From an uncultured Alphaproteobacteria bacterium (GTDB taxonomy: Bacteria; Pseudomonadota; Alphaproteobacteria; Rhizobiales; Aestuariivirgaceae), in contig CALMZX010000114.1 in the NCBI GenBank assembly GCA_937870685.1, positions 1 through 64,000 on the forward strand: DNA of 64,000 nucleotides, given 5' to 3'. Shown here in pieces: positions 9,178 through 20,107 of this stretch. Under the pieces are notes generated by a model. The model worked only from the letters and a program-made list of their open reading frames with translations. It was not told the origin of the DNA and did no database searches. Each line of letters begins with the position of its first letter. The first letter of the stretch is position 1. Position numbers and translations under genes: made by a program.

Positions 9178-10050
9178 ATGTTTTCAGGGATATCAGGTTT
9201 GCTCGGCCAGGGTGGAAAACTGGATCACCGGCCCGACATCAACACGGTTGCGATGATCACGCTGATCATCGCGGGGGCGCTCGTCTTTGTCGGCTTGCCG
9301 GTCTATGCCAAGCTGCAATGGCCCGGATGGTTTGCGCTGTTTGTCGCAACAGCGGCACTTTGGCTCTGGGCCCTGTTCGCCCTGCGGCGGAATTTCGGCC
9401 GGGAAGTTGAACGCCGCCTCGCCACGGCAAGCGCGGCATTGCGCGCGGGTCTCGACATATTGGCCGACATCATGCTGGCCGGCGTCATCGTCGTCTCCAT
9501 CACGTTGCTTGAGGACTTCATCTTCAACTATGACATTTCCCTCGGCGGATGGCGCATTGCCATCCTCTACTACACCGCGATCATTTTCTTTTTCCGCACA
9601 TTGAGGCACCTGCGCACCTCGATGCGCAGGCATGTGCCACCACAGGCCGGTCTGCCTAGCCCCGACGTGCAGCCTGTGGACTCGTTGCCGGGAAACCTGC
9701 CTGTCCCGATCCCGGTGAACACGGGGCCACTCTACTATGTACAGGCGGAGGACCACTACGTGAAAATGGTCTTCTCCGACAATGTCCAGCATCTGCGCGC
9801 CCGTTTTCGGGATGTTGTGGCGGGCCTCGGTGATACGGGCCTGAGGGTTCAGAAATCCTTCTGGGTGAACCGTGACGCCGTGACCGAAACGCGCCGCGTG
9901 GGCAGAAGGCTTCATCTCGTCCTGAAGGATGGCGCTGAAATACCCGTGAGCCGAACCTCCGAACAGATCGTGCAACAGTTCTTTCCCCAGTCGTCGGCCA
10001 AGACAGACACGCGGACTGCTCTGAACGCGTCTCCGCCTGCACCAGAATGA
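9178..10050 (+). CDS. Membrane-anchored LytTR-domain regulator 1
   Basis: This 290-residue protein has four probable membrane helices in the first ~145 residues (for example VAMITLIIAGALVFVGLPVYA and ADIMLAGVIVVSITLLEDFIF). A Pro-rich linker follows, then a C-terminal LytTR DNA-binding domain from about residue 180 (YYVQAEDHYVKMVF, LRVQKSFWVNRDAV, LHLVLKDGAEIPVSR). It has no receiver domain, so sensing is presumably through the membrane part, as in other LytTR-TM regulators. The ATG at 9178 follows GGGGAAG; the frame is open 120 bases further upstream but without coding character. A paralogue lies 536 bp downstream. Confidence 0.85.
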   Translation: MFSGISGLLGQGGKLDHRPDINTVAMITLIIAGALVFVGLPVYAKLQWPGWFALFVATAALWLWALFALRRNFGREVERRLATASAALRAGLDILADIMLAGVIVVSITLLEDFIFNYDISLGGWRIAILYYTAIIFFFRTLRHLRTSMRRHVPPQAGLPSPDVQPVDSLPGNLPVPIPVNTGPLYYVQAEDHYVKMVFSDNVQHLRARFRDVVAGLGDTGLRVQKSFWVNRDAVTETRRVGRRLHLVLKDGAEIPVSRTSEQIVQQFFPQSSAKTDTRTALNASPPAPE

Positions 10051-10053
10051 AAC

Positions 10054-10083
10054 GGCCCCCATGTGTCTGGTCACATGGAGGCC
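10054..10083. terminator. Hairpin after LytTR gene 1
   Basis: The arms GGCCCCCATGTG and CACATGGAGGCC form a 12-bp stem with one mismatch and a TCTGGT loop, starting 3 bp after the stop codon. There is no T-run. It probably marks the transcript end or a processing site. Confidence 0.5.
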
Positions 10084-10088
10084 GCCCA

Positions 10089-10165
10089 CGCATCAGCGGC
10101 CGTGCACCGCGATGATCAGTCACCGCATTCTGGTTTGCGGTGTGATGCGGGCACGCGCTGATGCG
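10089..10165. other. Nested inverted repeats between the LytTR genes
   Basis: Outer arms CGCATCAGCG (10089-10098) and CGCTGATGCG (10156-10165) pair perfectly. After a 2-base bulge they continue with CGTGC/GCACG (10101-10105 with 10151-10155). Inside is a second stem CACCGCA (10121-10127) with TGCGGTG (10136-10142). The fold is a long branched stem in a region with no gene. It could be a small RNA, a leader structure for the second LytTR gene, or a protein-binding palindrome. Confidence 0.45.
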
Positions 10166-10167
10166 TT

Positions 10168-10251
10168 GGTCCGGCAACGGAACACGGTGAAGCCATCCGG
10201 TGCACACGCACGCCCCCAAAGTCTCGGATGATTCGCCGGTCCAGCAACGGA
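10168..10251. repeat. 14-bp direct repeat GGTCC(G/A)GCAACGGA
   Basis: Copies at 10168-10181 and 10238-10251 differ at one base and are 70 bp apart. They follow directly on the nested inverted repeat, inside the 536-bp gap (10051-10586) between the LytTR genes. No convincing gene is seen in that gap. They may be regulator sites for the second gene. Confidence 0.35.
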
Positions 10252-10586
10252 CAGGCGGCTTCATAGTCCGGGAAATGCTCACATGCGGTGGCGCGAGCAG
10301 CGGCGCGTCATGAAAGGACAGGATGTGACGTCAACGGTCGCGCTGGTGACACCCTCTCCGCGCATCGGCAAGAAGAACGGCATGCAATGCGCGCAGCACG
10401 CGATGCCAAGGCCGCTGGTCTGCCGTCTTTACAAACAGTCGCACTGCCTTACACATCTTCGCCGATCACTGGCGGCCACACGGCACGGCACTTGCAGATA
10501 CTGGCGTGTGTATCGCAACAGGACGCGGATGGGGATTTGCGTTCTGGGCTGAAGCGTATGCTGCGGCTTGACGAAATGGGGGGAAC

Positions 10587-11405
10587 GTGGGGGATTCTGA
10601 TCAACAGGCGCAATCCAGCGGGCGTGGCAAAACGACAGCGGCAAGGTCCCGCTGGACATTTGCATTGATTGGCGGGTTGCTGATGCTGGCTGGCAGCATC
10701 TTCTGTGCGCCGGTCCTTGATGCCATGGCCGTGGCGCCCGGTGCCTTTGTCCTGTTCATGGCCTGCCTTGCCGCCATCACCGCGAGCGCGCTGGTTCTGC
10801 GACATTCATGGTCCGACCATACCGGACAGACGGCAAGGCACAAGCTGCCGCGCGAACTCCTCGCCGATCTCGTCTTCACATGCGCCCTGACCGTGGCCTT
10901 CATGAAACTTTGCGAATTCTCCTTCGGCCACGCTCCGCCCGTTTCGGAATATGCCGAGAGCTTTCTTTATATCGGACTGGTGGCCAGTTTCGACCGGCTG
11001 TTGCGGCGGGCCCCCGCACCACTGCCTGCAACCGACGGGCAGCCATCGCCCGCTGCCACGCCATCCGCCACGGCCTCGCCCGTACCCGTTGGGGATGAAC
11101 TGCACTACGTCGAGGCCGAGGACCACTATGTGAAATTTGTCTACCGCGACCGGGTGGAACACAAGCGCGCCCGTTTCAGTGACGTGATCAGCGGGCTGGG
11201 AGCGTCCGGCCACAGGGTGCACAAGTCCTTTTGGGTCAGTTGCAGCGCGGTTCGCGGGTCGCGCCGGGCCGGGCGGCAGCTGATGCTGGTGCTGCATGAC
11301 GGCACGGAAATACCGGTGGGCCGGGGCAACGAGCGCATGGTCGCGGACATTCTTGCCACGCGCAACGGCGGGATTCGCATCAACTCCTCCGCCCCCCGCT
11401 CCTGA
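10587..11405 (+). CDS. Membrane-anchored LytTR-domain regulator 2
   Basis: This 272-residue paralogue of the preceding regulator has about four hydrophobic helices in residues 25-130 (FALIGGLLMLAGSIFCAPVL, FVLFMACLAAITASALVL and others), an Ala/Pro linker, and a C-terminal LytTR domain (LHYVEAEDHYVKFVY, HRVHKSFWVSCSAV, LMLVLHDGTEIPVGR). The start is GTG at 10587 after a GGGGGA ribosome site. The DNA-binding halves of the two paralogues are much more alike than the membrane halves, suggesting different signals read into similar sites. The targets are unknown. Confidence 0.83.
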   Translation: MGDSDQQAQSSGRGKTTAARSRWTFALIGGLLMLAGSIFCAPVLDAMAVAPGAFVLFMACLAAITASALVLRHSWSDHTGQTARHKLPRELLADLVFTCALTVAFMKLCEFSFGHAPPVSEYAESFLYIGLVASFDRLLRRAPAPLPATDGQPSPAATPSATASPVPVGDELHYVEAEDHYVKFVYRDRVEHKRARFSDVISGLGASGHRVHKSFWVSCSAVRGSRRAGRQLMLVLHDGTEIPVGRGNERMVADILATRNGGIRINSSAPRS

Positions 11406-11567
11406 CTCAATGCCGCAGCGCCACAATCGTCTGAATACACAAGAGATTTCAATACTTTGGAACAAGAATCCAATTCTTGACACACTTTCGCCCCCGAACT
11501 AAGGAGAGCGCGCTTTGGAAAGGCCTCTTTCCGGACGCGTTGATCTTTGCCCGGAGACTGTGACGAC

Positions 11568-11969
11568 ATGGCCGACCCGCGCAAACCCGAGACGTCCGAA
11601 AGCGAGGCCAGCCCGGAGCTGGGTGATCTTTCCAACCGACTGAAAGACCTGTCGGCCCGCATCGCGGCCGAAAAGTCGGACCAGTCGGCGGCCAGGCGGC
11701 CCTCAAACCGCTACGACGGTGCCAAGGATTATTCCAAGGGCTACCGCCTCGCCAGCGAGTTTGTGGCGGGCGTGCTGGTCGGTGGCCTGATCGGTTACGG
11801 GCTGGATTACCTCGTGGGAACGCTTCCGCTGTTCCTGATCGTGTTTCTGTTCCTCGGCTTTGGTGCCGGCCTCCTGAACATGTCGCGCGCCGCGAACAGG
11901 AGCCAGCCCACGGCGGAAGAGCTTCGCAAAATGACGCCGCCAAACGCGGATGATGAAGAAGAGGACTGA
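11568..11969 (+). CDS. atpI: ATP synthase assembly protein I (AtpI)
   Basis: This encodes 133 residues with a charged N-terminus ([12 protein letters not shown]) and two transmembrane helices ([19 protein letters not shown] and [19 protein letters not shown]) ending in an acidic tail. It matches AtpI, which helps assemble the c-ring of F-type ATP synthase. The ATG follows GGAGA at proper spacing. It is first of the F0 operon and lies 2 bp before atpB. Confidence 0.9.
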   Translation: MADPRKPETSESEASPELGDLSNRLKDLSARIAAEKSDQSAARRPSNRYDGAKDYSKGYRLASEFVAGVLVGGLIGYGLDYLVGTLPLFLIVFLFLGFGAGLLNMSRAANRSQPTAEELRKMTPPNADDEEED

Positions 11970-11971
11970 TC

Positions 11972-12724
11972 GTGGCCAACGATCCGATTCACCAGTTCCA
12001 GATCCAGGACCTCACGGGGTCGTTCAATCTCGGTGGCTATGACATCAGCTTCACCAACTCCGCTCTCTTCATGGGCGCCACGGTGACGGTGATCACGGCC
12101 TTCCTCTGGCTGGCCTCGCGCAAGGCCGAACTGGTGCCGGGCCGCGTGCAGTCGGTGGGTGAACTCTGGTACGGCATGATCGACAACATGGTGAACAACG
12201 TGCTTGGGCACGACGGGAAGAAGTTCTTCCCGCTGGTCTTCTCGCTGTTTTCCTTCGTCCTCGTTGCCAACATGCTTGGCATGTTCCCCTATTTCTTCAC
12301 CGTCACGAGCCACGTGATCGTGACCGCCTCGCTGGCGCTGTTTGTCGTCGCCCTCGTCGTGGTGGTCGGCATCTACAAGCACGGCCTCGGCTGGTTCAAA
12401 CTCTTCGTGCCCTCCGGAGTGCCGCTGGCAATCCTGCCCTTCATTTCGCTGATCGAAATCATTTCCTTCCTCTCGCGCCCGATCTCGCTCGGCCTTCGTC
12501 TGTTCGGCAACATGCTGGCCGGCCACATCGTTCTCAAGGTCTTCGCCGGCTTCGTCGTGAGCCTTGGCGCGCTTGGCATTGGCGGTATCCTCGGCGCCAT
12601 CGCGCCTCTCGCAATGGCCGTAGCGCTGACGGCCCTTGAATTCCTCGTGGCCTTCCTGCAGGCCTTCGTCTTCGCCATTCTGACGTGCGTCTATCTCAAC
12701 GACGCGCTTCATACCCACCACTAA
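11972..12724 (+). CDS. atpB: F0 ATP synthase subunit a
   Basis: This 250-residue membrane protein forms the proton half-channels next to the c-ring. The essential arginine lies in [21 protein letters not shown], and the final helices hold [23 protein letters not shown]. It starts with GTG at 11972, just after the atpI stop. Length and motif placement are normal for alphaproteobacterial subunit a. Confidence 0.96.
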   Translation: MANDPIHQFQIQDLTGSFNLGGYDISFTNSALFMGATVTVITAFLWLASRKAELVPGRVQSVGELWYGMIDNMVNNVLGHDGKKFFPLVFSLFSFVLVANMLGMFPYFFTVTSHVIVTASLALFVVALVVVVGIYKHGLGWFKLFVPSGVPLAILPFISLIEIISFLSRPISLGLRLFGNMLAGHIVLKVFAGFVVSLGALGIGGILGAIAPLAMAVALTALEFLVAFLQAFVFAILTCVYLNDALHTHH

Positions 12725-12753
12725 ACGCAATCCATCACTCAAGGAGAACTCAA

Positions 12754-12981
12754 ATGGATCCAGCAGCAGCAAAGCTTATCGGCGCCGGTATCGCCTGCAT
12801 CGGCATGGGTGGCGCCGGCATCGGCGTGGGCCACATTTTCGGCAACTATCTGGCTGGTGCGCTCCGCAACCCCGCCGCTGCCGGTGCCCAGTTCACCAAC
12901 GCGCTGATCGGTGCCGCCCTCGCTGAAGGCCTCGGCATCTTCTCGCTCGTTGTGGCGCTTCTCCTCCTCTTCGTCGCCTAA
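12754..12981 (+). CDS. atpE: F0 ATP synthase subunit c
   Basis: This 75-residue hairpin forms the rotor ring. The glycine-rich first helix [20 protein letters not shown], the polar loop RNPAA and the proton-binding glutamate in [21 protein letters not shown] are all present. The start ATG at 12754 follows a strong AAGGAGA site; the open frame upstream has no coding character. Confidence 0.97.
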   Translation: MDPAAAKLIGAGIACIGMGGAGIGVGHIFGNYLAGALRNPAAAGAQFTNALIGAALAEGLGIFSLVVALLLLFVA

Positions 12982-13065
12982 GACGAACCAGGACTGAACA
13001 CCTGATCCGGGCCGGAGCCTCCTCCACGGGGCGCTCCGGTCCAACCACCTATTCGAGGAAGTGTG

Positions 13066-13713
13066 ATGTCGCAGAGCACGGCAGCAACCACGGCTGAATT
13101 CCAGGTCGCCGAAGAAACCACCACTGCTCCCGAAGGTGCTGCACCTGCGGGCGAGGCCCATGGTGAGGCGGCTGGCGGTGAAGCCCACGGAACCACGGCT
13201 GGAACCGAGGCCCATGGCGGCGGTCATGGCGGTGGCGTGTTCCCGCCGCTCGACACCAAGACCTTCCCGTCCCAGCTGTTCTGGCTGGTGATCTTCTTCG
13301 CGGCGCTCTACCTGCTGATGAGCCGGTTTGCGCTGCCACGCCTTGCCGCCATTCTCGGCAACCGCAAGGCCCGCATTGATTCCGACCTCGCCCGCGCCCA
13401 GTCCCTCAAGGACGAAACGGAAGCGGCCGTAAAGTCTTACGAAAAGGCCCTCGCCGACGCCCGCGGCAAGGCCACCGACATTGCCCGCGAAACGCGCGAT
13501 GCCGTGAACAAGGACGTGGACGCCGAAAGCCACAAGCTGGACGAGGCGCTCTCCAAGAAAATCGCAGCGGCTGAATCCAAGATCGCCGCCAGCAAGGCCA
13601 AGGCGCTGGAAGCGGTGGAAGACATCGCTGCCGACTCGGCCGCCGAAATCGTCGCTGCCTTGGGTGGCGGCAAGGTCACCAAGGCGGCCATCGCCAAGGC
13701 CCTCAAGGGATAA
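13066..13713 (+). CDS. atpF': F0 ATP synthase subunit b'
   Basis: This encodes 215 residues. A long Ala/Gly/His/Glu-rich N-terminal extension (about 60 residues with repeated EAHG) precedes one membrane helix (LFWLVIFFAALYLLMSRFALP) and a long charged coiled coil. It is the b' stator subunit, which pairs with b in phototrophs and many alphaproteobacteria. An ATG at 13066 directly follows a GTG at 13063, and GAGGAA lies upstream. The gap from atpE (about 85 bp) is the longest in the operon. Confidence 0.92.
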   Translation: MSQSTAATTAEFQVAEETTTAPEGAAPAGEAHGEAAGGEAHGTTAGTEAHGGGHGGGVFPPLDTKTFPSQLFWLVIFFAALYLLMSRFALPRLAAILGNRKARIDSDLARAQSLKDETEAAVKSYEKALADARGKATDIARETRDAVNKDVDAESHKLDEALSKKIAAAESKIAASKAKALEAVEDIAADSAAEIVAALGGGKVTKAAIAKALKG

Positions 13714-13719
13714 TCCGCC

Positions 13720-14238
13720 ATGAACACGCTCCCCGTTGTCCTCGCCGCCGGTCTCGCCATCGACGCGACATTCTTCGCCCTTGTGGCGCTCATCATCTTC
13801 CTCGGCATCGTCTTCTGGGCCGGTGCCCACAAGACCGCAGGCAAGATGCTGGACGACCGTTCGGCCCAGATCGCCAAGGACCTGAGCGACGCCAGGCGCC
13901 TGCGCGAAGAGGCCGAAGCACTGCTTGCCGAATACAAGCAGAAGCGCATCGACGCCGAAAAGGAAGCTGGCGAGATCGTCGCCCGCGCCAAGGCCGATGC
14001 CGCATCCTACGCTGAAGAATCGAAGAAGAAGCTGGGTGAGGCCATCGAACGCCGCACCAAGCAAGCCGAAACCAAGATCGCCCAGGCCGAAGCCGCCGCC
14101 GCCAAGGACGTGCGCGCCCGCGCCGCCGACCTCGCGGTCGCTGCCGCAACGAGCCTTCTCAAGGACGGCATGAAGGGCAAGGGCGGCGAAAGCCTGATCG
14201 CCGAATCCATCGCCGCCGTGAAGGCGCGCCTGAACTGA
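13720..14238 (+). CDS. atpF: F0 ATP synthase subunit b
   Basis: This 172-residue stator subunit has an N-terminal membrane anchor (FFALVALIIFLGIVFWAGA) and a long helical Lys/Glu/Ala-rich stalk (KRIDAEKEAGEIVARAKADA). It links the membrane part to delta and F1. It is the last gene of the F0 operon; the F1 genes are elsewhere, as usual in alphaproteobacteria. An intrinsic terminator follows within 25 bp. Confidence 0.95.
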   Translation: MNTLPVVLAAGLAIDATFFALVALIIFLGIVFWAGAHKTAGKMLDDRSAQIAKDLSDARRLREEAEALLAEYKQKRIDAEKEAGEIVARAKADAASYAEESKKKLGEAIERRTKQAETKIAQAEAAAAKDVRARAADLAVAAATSLLKDGMKGKGGESLIAESIAAVKARLN

Positions 14239-14260
14239 TACATCCGGTCCACTGACCACG

Positions 14261-14291
14261 AAAAAACCCGGCTTCATCAGCCGGGTTTTTT
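14261..14291. terminator. Bidirectional intrinsic terminator between atpF and gcvP
   Basis: The stem AAAAAACCCGGCT / AGCCGGGTTTTTT with a 5-base TCATC loop gives a GC-rich hairpin with a T-run in both directions. It lies between the convergent atp and gcv units and can end both. Confidence 0.92.
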
Positions 14292-14309
14292 GTTGGCTGT
14301 AGGAAATTC

Positions 14310-17213
<2,904 letters not shown>

Positions 17214-17220
17214 GTCGGCC

Positions 17221-17589
17221 TCACTTGCCCACGAATTTGTCGTAGGCCGCACGGTCCATCATGCTGTCGAGCTGGGCGGGATTGGCGATCTTGATCTTCA
17301 TGAACCAGGCGCCGCCTTCCGGATCGCTGTTTACCAGCGACGGCTCATCGGCGATGGACTTGTTCACTTCGACGATCTCGCCATCGATGGGCGCATAGAC
17401 TTCGCTCGCCGCCTTGACGCTTTCGACAACGGCCGCTTCCTTGCCCTGCTCCACCTTCTTGCCGATGGCGGGCAGGTCCACGAACACCACATCGCCCAGC
17501 TGCTCGGCCGCGTGCGTGGTGATGCCGACGGTGGCAACGCCGCCCGCAACGGTGATCCATTCATGTTCTTCGGTAAATTTCACAGACAT
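17221..17589 (-). CDS. gcvH: Glycine cleavage system H protein
   Basis: This 122-residue lipoyl carrier shuttles the aminomethyl group between GcvP and GcvT. The lipoylated lysine is in [15 protein letters not shown]. The start [11 protein letters not shown] at 17589 follows GGGAGAATGAA. It lies between gcvT and gcvP in the operon. A short repeat element sits in the gap before gcvT. Confidence 0.97.
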   Translation of the reverse strand: MSVKFTEEHEWITVAGGVATVGITTHAAEQLGDVVFVDLPAIGKKVEQGKEAAVVESVKAASEVYAPIDGEIVEVNKSIADEPSLVNSDPEGGAWFMKIKIANPAQLDSMMDRAAYDKFVGK

Positions 17590-17610
17590 TTCATTCTCCC
17601 ATATGGTTTT

Positions 17611-17633
17611 CCCTCCTCCTTGTGGGGAGGGAG
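17611..17633. repeat. REP-like GC-rich intergenic repeat (single arm)
   Basis: The sequence CCCTCCTCCTTGTGGGGAGG continues to a GGAG tail between gcvT and gcvH. It is nearly identical to both arms of the inverted repeat at 27008-27126. Such short GC-rich elements are scattered between genes in many Rhizobiales; here it is intercistronic. Confidence 0.6.
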
Positions 17634-17642
17634 CAATTGAGT

Positions 17643-18761
17643 TCACCGCTTGAACCTGTTCGGAACAAAGGGAAGCTTGACGACAGTGGCGGGGATCGCC
17701 TTGTCGCGGACGACGAGGAAGAGTGGCGTGCCGGGGGCGGCATGGGCCTTGTCCACATATCCCATGGCCACCGGGCCATTGACCGTGGGGCCGAAACCAC
17801 CCGAGGTGACCTTGCCGATCTCGCGGCCCGCCGCCGACTGGATCACGCTGCCCTCACGTGCGGGCAGACGCCCCTCCGGCTTGATGCCGACACGCTGGCG
17901 CTTGAGGCCGGTGGTCAGTTCGTTCTTGATGCGCGTGAAGCCGGGATAGCCACCCTGCTCGCGGCGGTGTTTGGCGATCGACCAGACAAGACCCGCCTCG
18001 ATGGGCGAGGTCGTCTCGTCGATGTCATGGCCATAGAGGCACAGGCCGCCTTCGAGACGCAGCGAATCGCGTGCGCCCAGGCCAATGGGCTTCACCCGCG
18101 CATCCTTGAGCAGGATGCTCCACAGCGTCACCACATCGGCAGCGGAGAGCGAGAGTTCAAACCCGTCCTCGCCAGTGTAGCCGGAACGCGAGACATGCAC
18201 GTCCTTGATCCCTGCGATGTCCAGTAGCTTGAAATGCATGAAATCAATGTCGCGGACCTGCGGATTGAGGGCGGCGAGCACCGCTTCCGCCTCCGGCCCC
18301 TGCAAGGCGATCAGGCCTTCACCATCGAGCCGCTCCAGCTTCACGTCCGGCGGCAGGCGGGACGCGATGTGGGCGTAGTCCTGTTCCTTGCGCGCCGCGT
18401 TCACGACCACGTAGAGACGGCCCGGATAAGCCGAGCGCGAGATCATCAAATCATCGAGGATGCCGCCATCATCGGCCAGCAGCTGCGAATAGCGCTGCTG
18501 CAGCGGTGCCAGCCCCCTGATGTCGGCGGGCACCAGCGCTTCCATGGCTTCCGCGGCACGCTCGAAGCTCTCCGCCACGATGAAGCACTGGCCCATGTGC
18601 GAGACGTCAAACAGGCCCGCGTGTTCGCGGGTCCAGGTGTGCTCGGTCATGATTCCGGTGGGGTATTGCACCGGCATGTCATAGCCGGCGAACGGCACCA
18701 TCCTGGCCTTCAAGGCCACATGGGCGTCATACAAGGGTGTGCGCTGGATTGTTTCGCTCAT
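17643..18761 (-). CDS. gcvT: Aminomethyltransferase (glycine cleavage T protein)
   Basis: This 372-residue enzyme transfers the methylene group from GcvH to tetrahydrofolate and releases ammonia. Family features are [13 protein letters not shown], the catalytic-site segment [25 protein letters not shown], and the C-terminal [12 protein letters not shown]. Two ATG codons (18764 and 18761) are adjacent, with a GGAG site upstream. It is the first gene of the operon and directly follows the glycine riboswitch. Confidence 0.96.
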   Translation of the reverse strand: MSETIQRTPLYDAHVALKARMVPFAGYDMPVQYPTGIMTEHTWTREHAGLFDVSHMGQCFIVAESFERAAEAMEALVPADIRGLAPLQQRYSQLLADDGGILDDLMISRSAYPGRLYVVVNAARKEQDYAHIASRLPPDVKLERLDGEGLIALQGPEAEAVLAALNPQVRDIDFMHFKLLDIAGIKDVHVSRSGYTGEDGFELSLSAADVVTLWSILLKDARVKPIGLGARDSLRLEGGLCLYGHDIDETTSPIEAGLVWSIAKHRREQGGYPGFTRIKNELTTGLKRQRVGIKPEGRLPAREGSVIQSAAGREIGKVTSGGFGPTVNGPVAMGYVDKAHAAPGTPLFLVVRDKAIPATVVKLPFVPNRFKR

Positions 18762-18810
18762 CAAAAGCTCCGGAACATGGGTTGCCCGCCTGGCGGAAAT
18801 GCCAGCCGTG

Positions 18811-19018
18811 CCCCCTCTGTCAGGAACCTGAGAGTTTTCGCCGTTCCGTCACTCCGACACGGACCAGCTTTCTCCTTCGGTGAGCGATGCCGTTCCCGGC
18901 ACCTCTGCTCTCCAGAGTGTACTGAACCCTTGCGCGGTCCTTCTGCCTGAGAGTTTCCGGGGCGGTTGCTCCTTCGGCGCCACAGCATCGCGTGCCGCAG
19001 TCTCTCCCGCGCGCGGGA
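18811..19018 (-). ncRNA. Tandem glycine riboswitch upstream of gcvT
   Basis: Read on the minus strand, two successive aptamers are seen. The first has GGGAGAGACUGCGG, then GCGCCGAAGGAGCAA, then AAACUCUCAGGCAGAAGGACC. The second has CUCUGGAGAG, then CACCGAAGGAGAAAG, then AAACUCUCAGGUUCCUGACAG. This is the standard glycine-riboswitch pattern of paired aptamers turning on gcv operons when glycine is plentiful. A short hairpin (CTGGC/GCCAG, 18790-18805) between the aptamer and the gcvT ribosome site may be the expression platform. Confidence 0.93.
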
Positions 19019-19033
19019 AATCACTTGTGGCGG

Positions 19034-19061
19034 AGACTAGGCCCGGCCACGGCAATGTCAA
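19034..19061 (-). promoter_or_regulatory. Putative promoter of the gcv riboswitch operon
   Basis: On the minus strand CTTGACA (-35 at 19056-19061) is followed after 16 bases by TAGTCT (-10 at 19034-19039). This fits the alphaproteobacterial sigma-70-type pattern and would start transcription just before the first glycine aptamer. The transposon's target duplication begins 8 bp upstream of the -35. Confidence 0.6.
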
Positions 19062-19068
19062 GCCTGCT

Positions 19069-19076
19069 GACCAATC
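19069..19076. repeat. 8-bp target site duplication, left copy
   Basis: GACCAATC directly abuts the left inverted repeat and recurs exactly at 22275-22282 after the right inverted repeat. This shows insertion by transposition with 8-bp staggered cuts. Confidence 0.93.
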
Positions 19077-19096
19077 GGTAGTGGGTCAGTCTGAAA
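19077..19096. repeat. Left terminal inverted repeat (20 bp)
   Basis: GGTAGTGGGTCAGTCTGAAA pairs perfectly with the right end (22255-22274). It has the GG...TG start typical of IS1-group ends. The transposase stop codon lies inside it. Confidence 0.93.
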
Positions 19097-19970
19097 TTTT
19101 CTTGCGATAGGGACCGCGCGTCCTGTCAACCTCGGCTTCCTCTGCTTCGACAAGGGCAACAATGTCGCCAATCTCCCACAGACGGTCAGAGACGCCAGCG
19201 GCCATTGCGGGCGAGGTGCGCAGCTTGGAATGCAGCTTCACAAAGTTGTAGTACATCATGTGAAGGGCAACGGCATAAGCGTGGTTCTCAACCTTCTTTG
19301 AAAAACCGTTGGTCAAACGGGTGAAGCGGCGCATGTGCATCCTCATTGTGAGGTTGGAGCGCTCCACATAGGATGTGCTGACATGCTTCAAATCAGGCTC
19401 ACCTTCGATACGATGCTTTTGCGTTCCGACACATTCAGCGGGGCTGTACTTGCCCTTCATGCTTTCGGGGCTTGAGCCATAGACCTTGTGCAGGATGGCA
19501 TAGTCGATATCGCCACCAAACGCGCCTTCGACTGCTTCCAGATATGCCTTGTGACCATCGCTGGTAAGCTGAATGCGCCCGGCAAGTCGGCTGCGCAGAT
19601 CATCCACAAACCACATGGCGCACTCGCCATCACGACCGCCCACGAAATAGGACAAGATCATCTTGGATTCAGCATCAAGCGCCGTCCATGTCCAAACGTC
19701 ACCTGCACCATCAACAGGTTGCTTCATCGCCGAGACGTTCTTTTGTTTGGCTGCAACAAAGGCCCAAATCTCATCAACCTGAACCCTCTTTACCTTCACG
19801 TCCCGCACATTGGCATCATGGAAGGCCATGCAGGCCCGTCCCGCGTCGATTAGCAACTTGATGACCGTGTTTTTGCTGGCACCTGTCAGGCGGGTGACGG
19901 AACGGATGCTATTGCCCTCGCAGAGAAGGTGAAGGATTTGGCAGCGAGTCTGGCGATCCAATATTTTCAT
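19086..19970 (-). CDS. IS1-like family DDE transposase
   Basis: This 294-residue single-frame transposase has an N-terminal helix-turn-helix (SIRSVTRLTGASKNTVIKLL), then catalytic residues D66 (VQVDEIWAFV), D138 (LTSDGHKAY) and E203 (SYVERSNLTMRMHMRR). It resembles the long one-frame transposases annotated as IS1 family in Rhizobiales rather than the frameshifted E. coli IS1 InsAB. The start at 19970 (MKILDRQTRC) follows AAAGG. It is intact and divergent from the ParA-like gene. Confidence 0.9.
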   Translation of the reverse strand: MKILDRQTRCQILHLLCEGNSIRSVTRLTGASKNTVIKLLIDAGRACMAFHDANVRDVKVKRVQVDEIWAFVAAKQKNVSAMKQPVDGAGDVWTWTALDAESKMILSYFVGGRDGECAMWFVDDLRSRLAGRIQLTSDGHKAYLEAVEGAFGGDIDYAILHKVYGSSPESMKGKYSPAECVGTQKHRIEGEPDLKHVSTSYVERSNLTMRMHMRRFTRLTNGFSKKVENHAYAVALHMMYYNFVKLHSKLRTSPAMAAGVSDRLWEIGDIVALVEAEEAEVDRTRGPYRKKISD

Positions 19971-20013
19971 ACTGACCTTTATGCCAGCATCCGAGTGCAG
20001 GGACAAGAAAAAA

Positions 20014-20087
20014 CTGCAGGTCATGCACTATCACCTGCACAATTTCGGTTGACCTGCAGGCCCTGCGGGAATATGGATGACCTGCAG
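20014..20087. promoter_or_regulatory. Repeated TGACCTGCAG motif in the divergent promoter
   Basis: Between the transposase and ParA-like starts, TGACCTGCAG occurs directly at 20050-20059 and 20078-20087 (28 bp apart) and inverted at 20014-20023 (CTGCAGGTCA). A weaker copy TCACCTGCAC lies at 20031-20040. Four copies in 74 bp suggest an operator or centromere-like array, perhaps bound by a cargo protein or the transposase. Confidence 0.55.
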
Positions 20088-20107
20088 CACCAGCCAAAGG
20101 AATATCA

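Noticed and set aside
10283-10668. Two short forward frames in the LytTR gap
   Set aside because: No ribosome site or coding bias, and one runs into the second LytTR gene; the region looks structured and non-coding.
12985-12999. GAAC-N7-GAAC match between atpE and atpF'
   Set aside because: It lies inside the ATP synthase operon, far from a promoter, and one or two such matches are expected by chance in 64 kb.
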